A DNA stretch of 29,463 nt. It comes from a virus. Position 1 is the first letter of the stretch, and every line of letters begins with the position of its first letter. Shown one piece after another: positions 1 to 9,577 of this stretch. Location: positions 10,261 through 39,723 of IMG/VR virus record IMGVR_UViG_3300000116_000026; one strand, given 5' to 3'. Below the pieces are notes generated by a model. It did no database searches. It saw only the letters and a list, made by a program, of their open reading frames with translations, and was not told where the DNA came from. Both the position numbers and the translations under genes were made by a program.

Positions 1-1446
1 GGATGGGTCAGATGTCCATGTATATGCACCAAACGCCCAAATATCAACATATGGCCCACGGTTACTATAATCGTCTGGTAGAGTATTAGAAGTACTGTGT
101 TGACATGCACCAACCACAATACAATTAGATGAAGAGGATGTCCTACTTCTTAAAGGATATTCTGTATAAGGGCCTGAACTAGCATTCGAACTAGTAAATC
201 TATATGTGCTGTTTACAACTGCTAAGTTTATATATGTAATTGACGCTTCAGTCGTAAGTCTTGTATTCCACCGTGGATCTGAATACTTAACCCCAACACC
301 GGCATTATTTCCTGCTGATTTAAAGTGATAAATTGATCCATCATCTACATAATTTTGCAAAGTTGCATTAAACGTTGCATCAAAAAAGTTATCTGGAATG
401 GGTATATACCATTTATCGGTACTATCATCTGGATCATTTAAAACACGAGGTGCGATTCCTGCATCTGTGAAAGGCGTTAAATCTGTTCCCCAGCTACTGC
501 CAGGCCTATTTACAACTGTCTCTACCCCATTTTTATCATACGAAGTGATGGTAGTAAAATCATCAACCAATATTGCATAATCATGATCTACGCCACCATA
601 ACCCCACGCACCAGTTGTAATGGTTGCATTACGACGACCTGTTACAGGGTTAATCGGTTTGGATTGATGCCAGTTTAATACCGCATTGTATACAGATGTC
701 ACACCATCCCCTGAACTCCCAAGATAGATAACTCGCATACTACTTACTTTTGACCAACCGCAATACTTACCTGCAGCCGCACTTAAAACTCCGATTGCAT
801 GATCGGAAAAATAAGTTGTGCCAACTGTTACTTGTCTGTTTGCGTCTGCAAAAATTGTTCCATGATTGTCCCAATCCATTTCCACAAATCTTGTTGCGTT
901 ACCAGCTTGGTTTTGTGAATCTACATGATTAACCCATATATCATTTGTTGACAAAGGATCACCTGCTTCAATTGCAACAATATCTACGTATTCGCCTGCA
1001 TAATTTTGATCAATAGTTTGATCTAGTACATATGCATCTTCTTTAGGTTCATTAACTCCTTGGCTAACATTAAAGAAACCTAGAGGGCCATCTGTATTTG
1101 CTCCTGGCGGAGTAATTTCCTGATCACTACTGAAAAATTTAAAATGGGATGTATGATCTGCACCTGTAAACGATGAATTTAGACTATATCTAGTAAGATA
1201 ATCACTTGTTTGACTGCGTGGAGACCACAGGGCTTCTTCAAAGATGTTATCTGTGTCTTCTCTTTCTACACCAACAATTTTTTCACATGATCTAAGTGTT
1301 TCTGCTTCATCATCGGTTAACATCATACAAACAACGCCATTCAACATTGGAAGTTCGTCATAAATTTCCATGCCAAGGCAATCTACATCAAGAACGGTTT
1401 GTTGTTCTGATGGATCTCTTAATACGATGTTATATCTCTGTTTCAT
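1..1446 (-). CDS. Subtilase-like (peptidase S8 fold) virion protein, C-terminus cut by window edge
   Basis: The frame is open from the ATG at 1446 to the window edge, giving 482 residues without a stop. Residues 1-62 resemble an I9 propeptide: a chain ending in LTDDEAETLRSCEKIVGVE. The rest follows the subtilase order: an Asp strand (VDIVAIEAGD, D155), a His helix (SDHAIGVLSAAAG, H216), the oxyanion-Asn region (FKSAGNN, N380) and the late motif YSNRGPYVDIWAFG (461-473). The catalytic GTS-A-P segment would lie beyond the window. The gene starts one base after the stop of the fibre-type protein at 1448, at the distal end of the baseplate operon, so a virion-attached protease or a protease-fold structural module is likely. 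Known: S8 enzymes use Asp-His-Ser. Inferred: activity. Fold confidence is good; activity is unproven because Ser is not visible. Confidence 0.72.
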   Translation of the reverse strand, partial: MKQRYNIVLRDPSEQQTVLDVDCLGMEIYDELPMLNGVVCMMLTDDEAETLRSCEKIVGVEREDTDNIFEEALWSPRSQTSDYLTRYSLNSSFTGADHTSHFKFFSSDQEITPPGANTDGPLGFFNVSQGVNEPKEDAYVLDQTIDQNYAGEYVDIVAIEAGDPLSTNDIWVNHVDSQNQAGNATRFVEMDWDNHGTIFADANRQVTVGTTYFSDHAIGVLSAAAGKYCGWSKVSSMRVIYLGSSGDGVTSVYNAVLNWHQSKPINPVTGRRNATITTGAWGYGGVDHDYAILVDDFTTITSYDKNGVETVVNRPGSSWGTDLTPFTDAGIAPRVLNDPDDSTDKWYIPIPDNFFDATFNATLQNYVDDGSIYHFKSAGNNAGVGVKYSDPRWNTRLTTEASITYINLAVVNSTYRFTSSNASSGPYTEYPLRSRTSSSSNCIVVGACQHSTSNTLPDDYSNRGPYVDIWAFGAYTWTSDPS

Positions 1447-1447
1447 T

Positions 1448-2506
1448 TTATATGTCTTCTAACTTGAGACCAGTAAGTGTAACTGCAACTGTACCTGTGG
1501 AACCTGATAAATTCTTAACGCTGACAGGAATTGAATTTGCTGCGGTGTCAATCCATCCCATCACGCCTGGTGTAATAACAAAAGTATTTGCAGCACTTGT
1601 AATAAATTCTGCGACTACACCTTCACCTTCTACTGGATCCGTACCTTGTGGTCTGCTAGAGTCTGCAGATCTAGCATTATCGTCGTTATAAATTCTGACC
1701 ATTGCAGCTTTGTCAGTTTGCACACTGTATAGTACGTATGACTTTCCCAGAGCAGTGAACTGAATATCTGCAGATGCTTGATCCGCAATTGATGAAGTAG
1801 TATTTGCTTGTGTCTGCCGTGAAGGCGTAAATCCGCCACCACCACCGCCTCCGCCAGTAGATGCAAAGGTAATGCTATCTGAGTTTGGATCGGTAGTGAT
1901 AGTCATATTTGACCCTGCAACAAAAGTCAATTGGTCTGTAGACGAATCTGCTGCAACACTTGACTGTCCTGCTACTGATATTGTGCCGAAGGTATTTGCG
2001 CTAACACCACCACCGCCACTACCACCTGTTTGATCGACGAATGAAAAATTTCCTGCACCGTCTGTAGCAAGAACCTGTCCATTTGAACCATCTAAAATTC
2101 CACCAGAAAGATCTAACATACTTCCTGTGTATGCAACGTTCGCAAGACTATCTGCGTATGATACCACATCATTATTGGCATTATCTGTTAGTAGTTTGCG
2201 CCACTGACCATGAGCGTAATATAGTGCACCAGTCGAGTGTACGTGTGCAATACAACCGTGATATGTCGCTGGACTTTTTGCATAAAGTTCTGCTTCAGTG
2301 TCCAGAAGAAATGAAATTGGGTTCCAAGTATTGATTACTTGAATTGCGTTATTAGAAACCATATTAAGTAGTGTGTTTGAACCCACACCACCAACTGCAC
2401 GATAAACCTCATTGAAGTTATCGTTTATCTTATCCATGGCGATACGTAGCGGATCGCCTGTTCCATCATTTGGAGCTTGACCAATGTCTACTATCTGTTT
2501 TGCCAT
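1448..2506 (-). CDS. Tail fibre/baseplate-type structural protein with poly-glycine linkers
   Basis: A 352-aa protein. Residues 5-37 carry the short motif seen at the N-termini of many T4-like fibre and wedge proteins (DIGQAPNDGTGDPLR, then DKINDNFNEVY), probably an attachment or trimerisation element. Residues 88-105 (HVHSTGALYYAHGQWRKL) resemble a repeat common in phage fibre-type proteins. Two glycine-rich linkers follow (161-167 and an eight-Gly run at 218-225). The last 120 residues are a beta-rich domain with no recognised enzyme motif. The gene has a strong ribosome-binding site (AGGAAGG) and a CATAAATA late-type promoter over the stop of the upstream gene, so it can be transcribed separately. 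Its place after the wedge genes parallels the fibre/wedge-tip genes of T4 (gp9-gp12), but no one-to-one match is claimed. Confidence 0.7.
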   Translation of the reverse strand: MAKQIVDIGQAPNDGTGDPLRIAMDKINDNFNEVYRAVGGVGSNTLLNMVSNNAIQVINTWNPISFLLDTEAELYAKSPATYHGCIAHVHSTGALYYAHGQWRKLLTDNANNDVVSYADSLANVAYTGSMLDLSGGILDGSNGQVLATDGAGNFSFVDQTGGSGGGGVSANTFGTISVAGQSSVAADSSTDQLTFVAGSNMTITTDPNSDSITFASTGGGGGGGGFTPSRQTQANTTSSIADQASADIQFTALGKSYVLYSVQTDKAAMVRIYNDDNARSADSSRPQGTDPVEGEGVVAEFITSAANTFVITPGVMGWIDTAANSIPVSVKNLSGSTGTVAVTLTGLKLEDI

Positions 2507-2535
2507 TATATGCCTTCCTAAAAAATGTTTCTAAT

Positions 2536-2543
2536 TATTTATG
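2536..2543 (-). promoter_or_regulatory. Late-type promoter CATAAATA before the fibre-type gene
   Basis: The minus strand reads CATAAATA, one base from the T4 late consensus TATAAATA. It overlaps the stop of the 992-aa gene and sits 30 bases before the ATG at 2506. The AGGAAGG ribosome-binding site lies between. It could give extra transcription of the two distal genes. Confidence 0.45.
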
Positions 2544-5517
2544 TTACTGTTATTGTATTGTTCATTGATCCATGAAACGCACATTGATAATAATAAGTTC
2601 CTGCCACTGCAGTCCATTGAAGAGTCGCACCACCTTGACCTGTAACACCAGAAAGTTGATTTCCAGTTCCACTTCCTTGGACAGTTTTCAGATAGAATGG
2701 ATGACTTGATTGTGTTCCAGAATCTATTCTAAATTCTACTTTATCACCAACATTAAATGTGAGTGGTGGTTGTGCACCATTACTCAATGCACCACCTCTG
2801 TGTGCACCGTTAAAGACGTAGTCAAAGATTGGCGTAGTGACATTGACAATGAAATCGGGGGTGAATGAAACAGGGGTTTGTGATGTATCATTAATGGTAA
2901 TTGGCCCTACACTTGCAACTTGTGGGCCCACGGATGAACCTGTGTGCAGTGTAACTGTAAAGGTTTCTGAACCTTCAGTAGTATTATCTGCGAGAGGAGT
3001 CAACTGGAATGCTCCTGTATTATTTGTTATGATAACATTTCCACCAGTAAACTGGAAGTCGCCTGTATTTGGAACTGCCCAATACAACGAACCAGTTACA
3101 TTAGTTGTAGTCACAACAAACGTTAATGCGGATCCCTCATCAACAGAGGTAGCACCACCCTGAACTGCGATTGCATATGTAGGAGTACCGCCACCTCCGC
3201 CTCCGCCTCCACCAGCAGACGAATCATTATCTGATGTAATAAGAGTAGTGTCCACGTAGAAGTTTTGCATATCGGATGTCAACTGTGCAGTGTTACCAAT
3301 ATCTAATGGAGATGTTGATCCGTCATCATTAAAGATACGGATGAATCTTTGTTTAACACCAAAGACGCCATCGCCTGCAGTAAATTTGCGATTATAGCTG
3401 AACTGTCCGAATAACTTTGTTCCTGCAGTGTGCATCGTTTCTTTGAGGAAGTCTTCATATTGGGGTAATCCCAACATTGATTTAATTTCATAAGAATATT
3501 CTTGAAAGTAATCACTATCTTGAATTTTCATAGAGGAATCAAAATAAACATATGTGTTTGCAGAATCTACCTCATATCCGTTCAAATGAGATTCAAAGTC
3601 TGCCCAATATCCTTCAGTTACACCTTGAGAATCTGCAGTTATTGTTCCACGTGCGTGTTGAATATCATTATTAGTAATATATCCAAGTTCATTTGTAACA
3701 TATCCAAAACCAGAATTGAAGATTTTTACTTCTTTGATTTTACCAACTGCAAAGTCTACATCTGCATCAATTTCTGCATTATCACCAAAAACTCTTGAAC
3801 GATAATCTGTTTCAACACCCAAGATATTAAATCGATCACTATTAGCACGAAGTATATCATTTGTTCCAGTAAATCCATAATATGCATATGGAGTGATAGA
3901 CAAGTATCCGACTTGTGTATCAACCTCACGAACAATACCTCTTACGCCAGTATTAGCTTCTGTGATGATTTCATCAATATTAAAAGATCCTGCAGCTGCA
4001 GGAGTTGTCAACTGAACAATTTGATCCTTGCGTTCGAATATCTTCATCTGACTGTCTTGAGCAATCGCAAATACATCGTTAGTATAGTTTTCGCCAGGAT
4101 CGACATTTTTAAAGATATCAATTGCCCCAATATTAAATGGTGTTAAGTCGAATGCTTGATTCAATGGTGTTGCTAGTGTTACTGGATCTGTACTACCAGA
4201 CATTGCTTGTGTGGCAGGTGGAATTGCATTATAGTTTGTAGAGTTGATGGGAACTGCGACAAACGGCGCAATTGGATCTGTGATTAATGAGATGTTTTCG
4301 ATATCTCTAAGTTGAGCAGTTACTTGTATAGTAGCATCTGGGGGAGTTCCATCAGGATATAAAGGGCCTGGCGAAGATGAATTCTTGTTTGTAATAGTGA
4401 TAAACCCAATATCTGAGTTTGCATAATCCCTGCGTCTAATTTGTGGTGTTTGTGAACCATCAAATTCTTCACCAGCATTAAGTTTTACACCAATTGCAAC
4501 TGAATTGAATCCAGTAAGAATACCTTCGTTGCCAAATTTATCACCGATAGTTTCGCCTTCTACCCAATCAACTTGTGCATCGATTGTTGCACTATCCAGA
4601 ATAATAACTTGATCCGAAACTAATAGTCTTGTATTTTCTACAGTATATCCAAATCCACCATCGATGATATCGTACTCAATCGTACCAGTAATTTCATCTG
4701 ATATTGCAGTAACAATAGCACGGCCACCGTACCCAAACGTTCCTTGAACGTCCATAATGTCACCGATATTGTTATTAGTTGTCGCACCATCCCAATCTGT
4801 ATCAATAGCAATTGAGACCAAAGATCCGTTTACTTTTCCAAACGAAACCGTTTCTCCATTAATAATGGTAAGAATATCATCGTACTTAATAAAATTACCC
4901 TGTAGGTTATCAATATAAATGATAGGTGTGATGATACCATTCAAAAGAATAAAGTTAATTTTATTAACTGAACATCTTGCTCCCGAAGTAGAACCCTGTA
5001 TGTTTCTACCCAAAAGGTCTAGATAATTATATTCTACGCCAGTTTTACTTGTAAAAACCTTTTCGATTGAATTAGGGAACATTTGTAGAAATGTACCCTT
5101 TCTCCAATTTGAAGAAGATGGTTTGAACATTTTTTGAGCGGGGTAATAAACTTCAATATCTTCTTGATAAAATATTCTAAAGAATAGTTCAATACCCTGT
5201 TGTGTACCTTTTGCACGATACAAGTCCATGATGTTTTTTATCACAAAAGAGACCTGTTCCTGTTTAAAAGGAAGATCCGCTAAAAACATTCTTTGAAAAT
5301 GAATAATCATACTACTTAAAGTAGTTGATATATCACGATATTCAAATAATCGTCTATTATTATAAACTGACTGGTCTGCTTCGGTTTCTAGGAAAGTATA
5401 ATAGTCTCTTACAAGTTGGATCAACTCAGGGCCAAATTGTTTATAGAGCGCAGGAAACTGAGCATCTACAAAGAAGGATACCTTCTTAAGAATTTCTGCC
5501 TGATTATAGGTTGCCAT
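2539..5517 (-). CDS. Large baseplate-associated structural protein with C-terminal Calx-beta-like and cupredoxin-like domains
   Basis: A 992-aa protein directly after gp6; its ATG overlaps the gp6 stop by one base (TAATG). The N-terminal 150 residues, starting MATYNQAEILKKVSFFVDAQ, are of the kind found in large wedge-adjacent proteins of marine T4-like phages, in the place of T4 gp7/gp8. The middle is long, beta-rich and unassigned. After a nine-Gly linker near residue 780, residues 780-878 look like a Calx-beta domain (TSVDEGSALTFVV, then TTEGSETFTVTL). Residues 885-992 look like a cupredoxin: FNVGDKVEFRID, H939, then YYYQCAFHGSM with C979, H982 and M985. The C-x2-H-x2-M spacing is that of amicyanin-type copper sites. 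Copper binding is inferred; a structural role is likely from context. Confidence 0.75.
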   Translation of the reverse strand: MATYNQAEILKKVSFFVDAQFPALYKQFGPELIQLVRDYYTFLETEADQSVYNNRRLFEYRDISTTLSSMIIHFQRMFLADLPFKQEQVSFVIKNIMDLYRAKGTQQGIELFFRIFYQEDIEVYYPAQKMFKPSSSNWRKGTFLQMFPNSIEKVFTSKTGVEYNYLDLLGRNIQGSTSGARCSVNKINFILLNGIITPIIYIDNLQGNFIKYDDILTIINGETVSFGKVNGSLVSIAIDTDWDGATTNNNIGDIMDVQGTFGYGGRAIVTAISDEITGTIEYDIIDGGFGYTVENTRLLVSDQVIILDSATIDAQVDWVEGETIGDKFGNEGILTGFNSVAIGVKLNAGEEFDGSQTPQIRRRDYANSDIGFITITNKNSSSPGPLYPDGTPPDATIQVTAQLRDIENISLITDPIAPFVAVPINSTNYNAIPPATQAMSGSTDPVTLATPLNQAFDLTPFNIGAIDIFKNVDPGENYTNDVFAIAQDSQMKIFERKDQIVQLTTPAAAGSFNIDEIITEANTGVRGIVREVDTQVGYLSITPYAYYGFTGTNDILRANSDRFNILGVETDYRSRVFGDNAEIDADVDFAVGKIKEVKIFNSGFGYVTNELGYITNNDIQHARGTITADSQGVTEGYWADFESHLNGYEVDSANTYVYFDSSMKIQDSDYFQEYSYEIKSMLGLPQYEDFLKETMHTAGTKLFGQFSYNRKFTAGDGVFGVKQRFIRIFNDDGSTSPLDIGNTAQLTSDMQNFYVDTTLITSDNDSSAGGGGGGGGGTPTYAIAVQGGATSVDEGSALTFVVTTTNVTGSLYWAVPNTGDFQFTGGNVIITNNTGAFQLTPLADNTTEGSETFTVTLHTGSSVGPQVASVGPITINDTSQTPVSFTPDFIVNVTTPIFDYVFNGAHRGGALSNGAQPPLTFNVGDKVEFRIDSGTQSSHPFYLKTVQGSGTGNQLSGVTGQGGATLQWTAVAGTYYYQCAFHGSMNNTITVT

Positions 5518-7448
5518 TAGTAGATCCCACCACCTGCTCCGCCTGAGTCACCACCGCCGGCTGCGCTTGGTGCGATACTAGCAACTGGAGATGTAACCAC
5601 GACTGGTTGACTTGTAGAGTCTACAACTTTTGCAGTAGACGTTATTTGTCCATCCACATAAACATTTACACGCAAATCTTGATCACGCAACAGGAATACT
5701 CTTCCTTGTGGTGACCTAATGTCGTCTTCTTTTGTATTTGCATATATTTTAATTGCATTGCCTGGGTAACTTTCTGTTTCAAAATTAATCAGTGTTACAA
5801 CACCTGTATTATAATCAACTGTCCCTGCATTTGGGTTGATAATTTGTGGGTTTGTTCTATCATCTGTTACGATTTGAATATTACCTTGACCATCGTCTTG
5901 GAAGAACATACACGTTCCGTTTTGATCAAACACACTAGAAACAATAGCAGGTTGATAATTTGTAAAACCTTGCGTGTTGTTGTATGCATATGGAAGTTTT
6001 AACTCTGTTCCAAATACAAAGCGTGGGTTATAAACCTGATTAATTGATGGAGAAAATTCGATAATCGGTTTTGCAGTAATTGAATTTGATTGAATTGCAG
6101 TATCAATTGCATCTATCTCTTTAGAAAGTTTTGACAGACGCAAAGTTCCACCAAACTTATTTAGATTTGTACTTGAATAAGCTGCAACGGTAGATCTAAC
6201 TATAGAATCTATTTCATCTGCAGTTCTTTCAGTTTCTTTTGTAGTGTAATAGACATTTACTACCAAATCAGCATAGAAGAATTCAGTTTTAACAAAGAAT
6301 GGTTCAATTGTTAAAGGAGTTCTCTCTTTCAAGAAATCAACATATGAGTTTGCAAGAGTTTGAGAAATTAATTGTGCATCATCATTCAGGTAGACAGAAA
6401 TTGCAACCTTACCATATTGTGGTGGATCGAGCGCATCACCACCATAAGCTGAAACTGCAGAGATTTCTGGAAACTGTTGTTTCAAAAGAATTTCATAGTC
6501 ACGTGTTGTAATTGCACGATCTTGAATTTGTAGTGCTTTTGGTGCATTGAACTTAATAGAATCAATCGATTCTCTTTCCGCACCACCTGTTGCAACTTGT
6601 ACAGTAGTTACAGTAATTTGCACATCTGGTACAAAAGATGTAGTAAAAGAGTTTGCACCGTTTGGTTCTGCTGCACTACAAATACGATAACGCACTTTTA
6701 CATCTTCAAATTCACTTGGTTGGAGTCCAAAAATATTTTTTCCAAAGTAAATATTATACCTATTATCGAAATAAGGTTCTATGTAGAATACTTTGTCAGT
6801 TGGGCCTACACCAAAGATATTAGTTCTATACTGGAATACGTTTTGATCTTCTGTAGCTTCTGCATCGATAAAACAAACAATAGAATCTGTATCCACTTCT
6901 GGGTTAGATAACGCAACACGCAAATTTCCGTCATCATCAACCAAGAAACCTTCACGTTCAAAACTGGCAAGCATTTCACCTTCGAATATTTCTACATCTC
7001 CTGTTTCGTAAACAGTCGGTGATGTCTTACGTGCAACATATGTTTGATTCGTCACAAAGTTATATGAATTACCCTGATACGACGAAGTGAACTCAGTATA
7101 TGTCGGAATTACGACAGTTTGGTCTGTGATACTTCCTTGTGGATCATCAATACGAATTCTTACAACTGCCTTTGCAGATTTGCGTGAACGAGGAAGATAG
7201 TTCAATTCCTTTGAGTGAGAAATCACTGAGTTACGCAACATTGCAGAATCAAGAAACATCTCGTTGACTGCCATGTTGGTATAAAAGTTGTTATGATATG
7301 TGTTGTATGCGAGGACATCCAACAACACAGACATGTTTGACCCTTCAAAGTTATAATCTTTGAATTGTGTTTGTGACCTTAAATAATCTTTGAGTTGTTG
7401 TTTGACTGCTGCAAAGTCAAGTTCAACTATTGGAGTTGGAGTCGCCAT
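5517..7448 (-). CDS. gp6: Baseplate wedge protein gp6
   Basis: A 643-aa protein, close to T4 gp6 (about 660 aa). The N-terminus holds the typical gp6/J-like sequence (FEGSNMSVLLDVLAYNTYH, MAVNEMFLDSAMLRNSV, SHSKELNYLPRS), followed by beta-rich domains and a middle segment IQDRAITTRDYEILLKQQFP that is also typical of the family. In T4, gp6 dimers form the ring of baseplate wedges and join gp25, gp53 and gp7. The last 20 residues are Gly/Ser-rich and look disordered. The ATG at 7448 directly abuts the gp25 stop at 7449, so the two are translationally linked. Identification is firm from sequence and neighbours. Confidence 0.93.
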   Translation of the reverse strand: MATPTPIVELDFAAVKQQLKDYLRSQTQFKDYNFEGSNMSVLLDVLAYNTYHNNFYTNMAVNEMFLDSAMLRNSVISHSKELNYLPRSRKSAKAVVRIRIDDPQGSITDQTVVIPTYTEFTSSYQGNSYNFVTNQTYVARKTSPTVYETGDVEIFEGEMLASFEREGFLVDDDGNLRVALSNPEVDTDSIVCFIDAEATEDQNVFQYRTNIFGVGPTDKVFYIEPYFDNRYNIYFGKNIFGLQPSEFEDVKVRYRICSAAEPNGANSFTTSFVPDVQITVTTVQVATGGAERESIDSIKFNAPKALQIQDRAITTRDYEILLKQQFPEISAVSAYGGDALDPPQYGKVAISVYLNDDAQLISQTLANSYVDFLKERTPLTIEPFFVKTEFFYADLVVNVYYTTKETERTADEIDSIVRSTVAAYSSTNLNKFGGTLRLSKLSKEIDAIDTAIQSNSITAKPIIEFSPSINQVYNPRFVFGTELKLPYAYNNTQGFTNYQPAIVSSVFDQNGTCMFFQDDGQGNIQIVTDDRTNPQIINPNAGTVDYNTGVVTLINFETESYPGNAIKIYANTKEDDIRSPQGRVFLLRDQDLRVNVYVDGQITSTAKVVDSTSQPVVVTSPVASIAPSAAGGGDSGGAGGGIY

Positions 7449-7865
7449 TTATCTTGTCCTCTCTAAAATCACATCAAGTGTGACCGGCTGTTCTCTGTTA
7501 CTAATATAAAATAACACAGTTACATAGACCTCGTGATCATCTAATGAAGCAGATACTGTCACATCAATGACATCTGCACGAGGTTCGTATAATTCTAACG
7601 TGCTTTTAACACGATCTCTAATTAATTCCATTGTTGCAGGAGTCAAATTCTCAAAAAGTAATTCTTTAAGTCCAGCACCAAGATTTGGTTGCATCAATCT
7701 TTCACCACGATCTGTTAACAAAAGATTAAGCATGGCCTCTTTGACAGCATTTTCATCTCTTGTGATTGCAAGATCATCCGTTAGAAGATTCAATTCCAGA
7801 TCTTTTCTAAAATCAGAATAAAGACTGATCTTTTTAGTTTGTGGTGTGAAAACATTTAACGTCAT
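7449..7865 (-). CDS. gp25: Baseplate wedge protein gp25 (GPW/gp25 family)
   Basis: A 138-aa protein, near the 132 aa of T4 gp25. Family marks are DENAVKEAMLNLLLTDRGER (38-57), the P-x-LG-x-G-L-x-x-LLFE stretch (60-72) and the EPR motif at 94-96 in YEPRADVIDV, which in contractile injection systems contacts the gp6/gp7 core bundle. Despite the family's historic lysozyme-like label, its role is structural: it links wedge and sheath initiation. It lies between the M15 hub protein (stop at 7866, adjoining) and gp6. Confidence 0.94.
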   Translation of the reverse strand: MTLNVFTPQTKKISLYSDFRKDLELNLLTDDLAITRDENAVKEAMLNLLLTDRGERLMQPNLGAGLKELLFENLTPATMELIRDRVKSTLELYEPRADVIDVTVSASLDDHEVYVTVLFYISNREQPVTLDVILERTR

Positions 7866-9575
7866 TTAAACTGCTCTTGTATCTATGTGAATAAAACTAT
7901 TATATTGCTTCATCCAGTTAAAACCGCATCTCTTTGCCTTATCAATAAATTCACTTTTACTCCAATTTCCGTACTTAACATCAATCGCTTTACCTGAAAG
8001 GTGTTGCGAGTAGAATGCTACGCCGTAATTCCATCCTTTACCTTCAACATATCTACCACGACTCTTACCCTGCGCTTTGTATCTTCTTCTCAGGTTTTCT
8101 TGATACTGTTCACTTCTAAATCCACTATTAATTGTTAACTTTTGACCAATTTCTTTTTGTAGTCTCATTAGTTTTGATTTAGTATCTGCATCAATTCCTG
8201 TCCAACCAAGTTCTCCCATACCAGACGTAAACGCAATTTTTGGATGGTTGCCGTCTTTGATTTCATCCCAAGTTGGTATTTCTCCATACTGTTGTGCCGT
8301 ACTTGGCGGCGGGTTATTAGGCGCATTACCAGAAGGTGTGTGGTGTTGCGTAGGTGTATTCTCTTCAACTCCCCCACATCCTGTGTGCGTGTCTGGCAAT
8401 CTAGAAAGTTTATTTACTTCTGGACTTCTCACCTCATCCTGTGGGTTATTACTTTGCGTTGCGCCAGTATCTGCTGGTGGTTGCCATTGTTCTGTCATTC
8501 TATTTATTTCATTTCTTTTTGTTTCAGAATCAAAACGAACTGCACCACCCTCAACTGCAGATGCAGTCGCCATTCCACTAATTCTTTTTAAACGACCTAC
8601 AACTCTTTGGTATTTAAATGCATAATTTTCCATTGGTGTTTTAATATCTTTAATCAACGCTTCGACATTAGAAACAAAACTACAAAAACGTGCAATCAAG
8701 AACTGAATTTCTTCTAGTGAAGGATTAGAAAACAGTCCAGTTGCATAGTCAAACAATGCTTTTACTTTATCTGTTAAACTCTTCTTGTTTTCATCTGTCA
8801 AAATTGCAGAAACATCATCTTTAATTTTAGCAGCCTTGCCAAATACTTCTTCTCTAATATATGTTTCGATTTCTCCAACAACCTCTGCAGGATTAAAGTT
8901 TTTTACTGCAGCTTTTACGTCTTCCCATGTTTCTTCAATAACAGCAGTAATTTTTTCCTTGACTTGTTTAATCAGTTGTGTTACAGTAAGTTTTTCAATA
9001 ATCTCTTTGATTGGATCTTCAAGATTCTTCAACTTATTAAGAAATGATAGTGCATCATTAATAAGTCCTGCAACAGTACCTATAATAGTGAAGAAACCAT
9101 CAACTGCCCCAAATACCTGTGGCATCATTTTACAGAACCCACCTAGAATAGATGCATTAGAATCTCTATAATAATTATTAAGATTTTTTAGAAGGTTAGT
9201 ATCACCATTATTTGAAGCAGATACAATTTTATCAGGAGTATAATTGTATGCTCCAATAAAATCTGCATATTCTATAAATGAAATAGGGCCCTTTGCAAAT
9301 CTATTATTCAGTTCTGGGTAATCTGTCAATACAGTATTTGATATCAAAGAAGTCAGTTTTGGTAATGAAGAATAAAAACTGTCACCATGAATATTAACTG
9401 CAAGTTCAACAGGATCAAATAATCCGTCTTCCTTGATACCTTCAAGGAATTCTACTTTATAATTTTCAATAGCATATACGTTTAGTTCCCCATTAGGTTT
9501 ACTAATAGGCGAATTACCAATTGCTTGTTTAGATTGGTATATTTGATCATTTAAGTCAATACAATTACTTGCCAT
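7866..9575 (-). CDS. Baseplate hub protein with C-terminal M15-type peptidoglycan peptidase domain
   Basis: A 569-aa protein. The N-terminal 340 residues are an unassigned structural region with long amphipathic helices (about 185-310). Residues 380-430 are a Pro/Asn/Thr-rich linker. The last 130 residues match the M15/VanY-type D,D-peptidase pattern: SGFRS, then SQHLSGKAIDV with H525 and D532, a helix with KRCGF, then SFIHIDTR with H563. These are the expected three zinc ligands. Its place right after the gp5-like spike gene, which lacks a lysozyme domain, suggests it does the wall-cutting work that T4 puts inside gp5. Ribosome-binding site GAGGAAC sits before the ATG. What is seen is the motif; activity and position in the particle are inferred. 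Confidence 0.8.
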   Translation of the reverse strand: MASNCIDLNDQIYQSKQAIGNSPISKPNGELNVYAIENYKVEFLEGIKEDGLFDPVELAVNIHGDSFYSSLPKLTSLISNTVLTDYPELNNRFAKGPISFIEYADFIGAYNYTPDKIVSASNNGDTNLLKNLNNYYRDSNASILGGFCKMMPQVFGAVDGFFTIIGTVAGLINDALSFLNKLKNLEDPIKEIIEKLTVTQLIKQVKEKITAVIEETWEDVKAAVKNFNPAEVVGEIETYIREEVFGKAAKIKDDVSAILTDENKKSLTDKVKALFDYATGLFSNPSLEEIQFLIARFCSFVSNVEALIKDIKTPMENYAFKYQRVVGRLKRISGMATASAVEGGAVRFDSETKRNEINRMTEQWQPPADTGATQSNNPQDEVRSPEVNKLSRLPDTHTGCGGVEENTPTQHHTPSGNAPNNPPPSTAQQYGEIPTWDEIKDGNHPKIAFTSGMGELGWTGIDADTKSKLMRLQKEIGQKLTINSGFRSEQYQENLRRRYKAQGKSRGRYVEGKGWNYGVAFYSQHLSGKAIDVKYGNWSKSEFIDKAKRCGFNWMKQYNSFIHIDTRAV

Positions 9576-9577
9576 TT

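Noticed and set aside
2837-4146. Open frames on the plus strand opposite the 992-aa gene
   Set aside because: They lie antisense to a gene with clear domains, lack ribosome-binding sites and encode low-complexity Ile/Cys-rich or Val/Thr-rich sequence typical of shadows.
8244-9171. Plus-strand frames of 115-128 aa opposite the M15 hub gene
   Set aside because: Antisense shadows of a well-supported coding region; no ribosome-binding sites and no recognisable motif.
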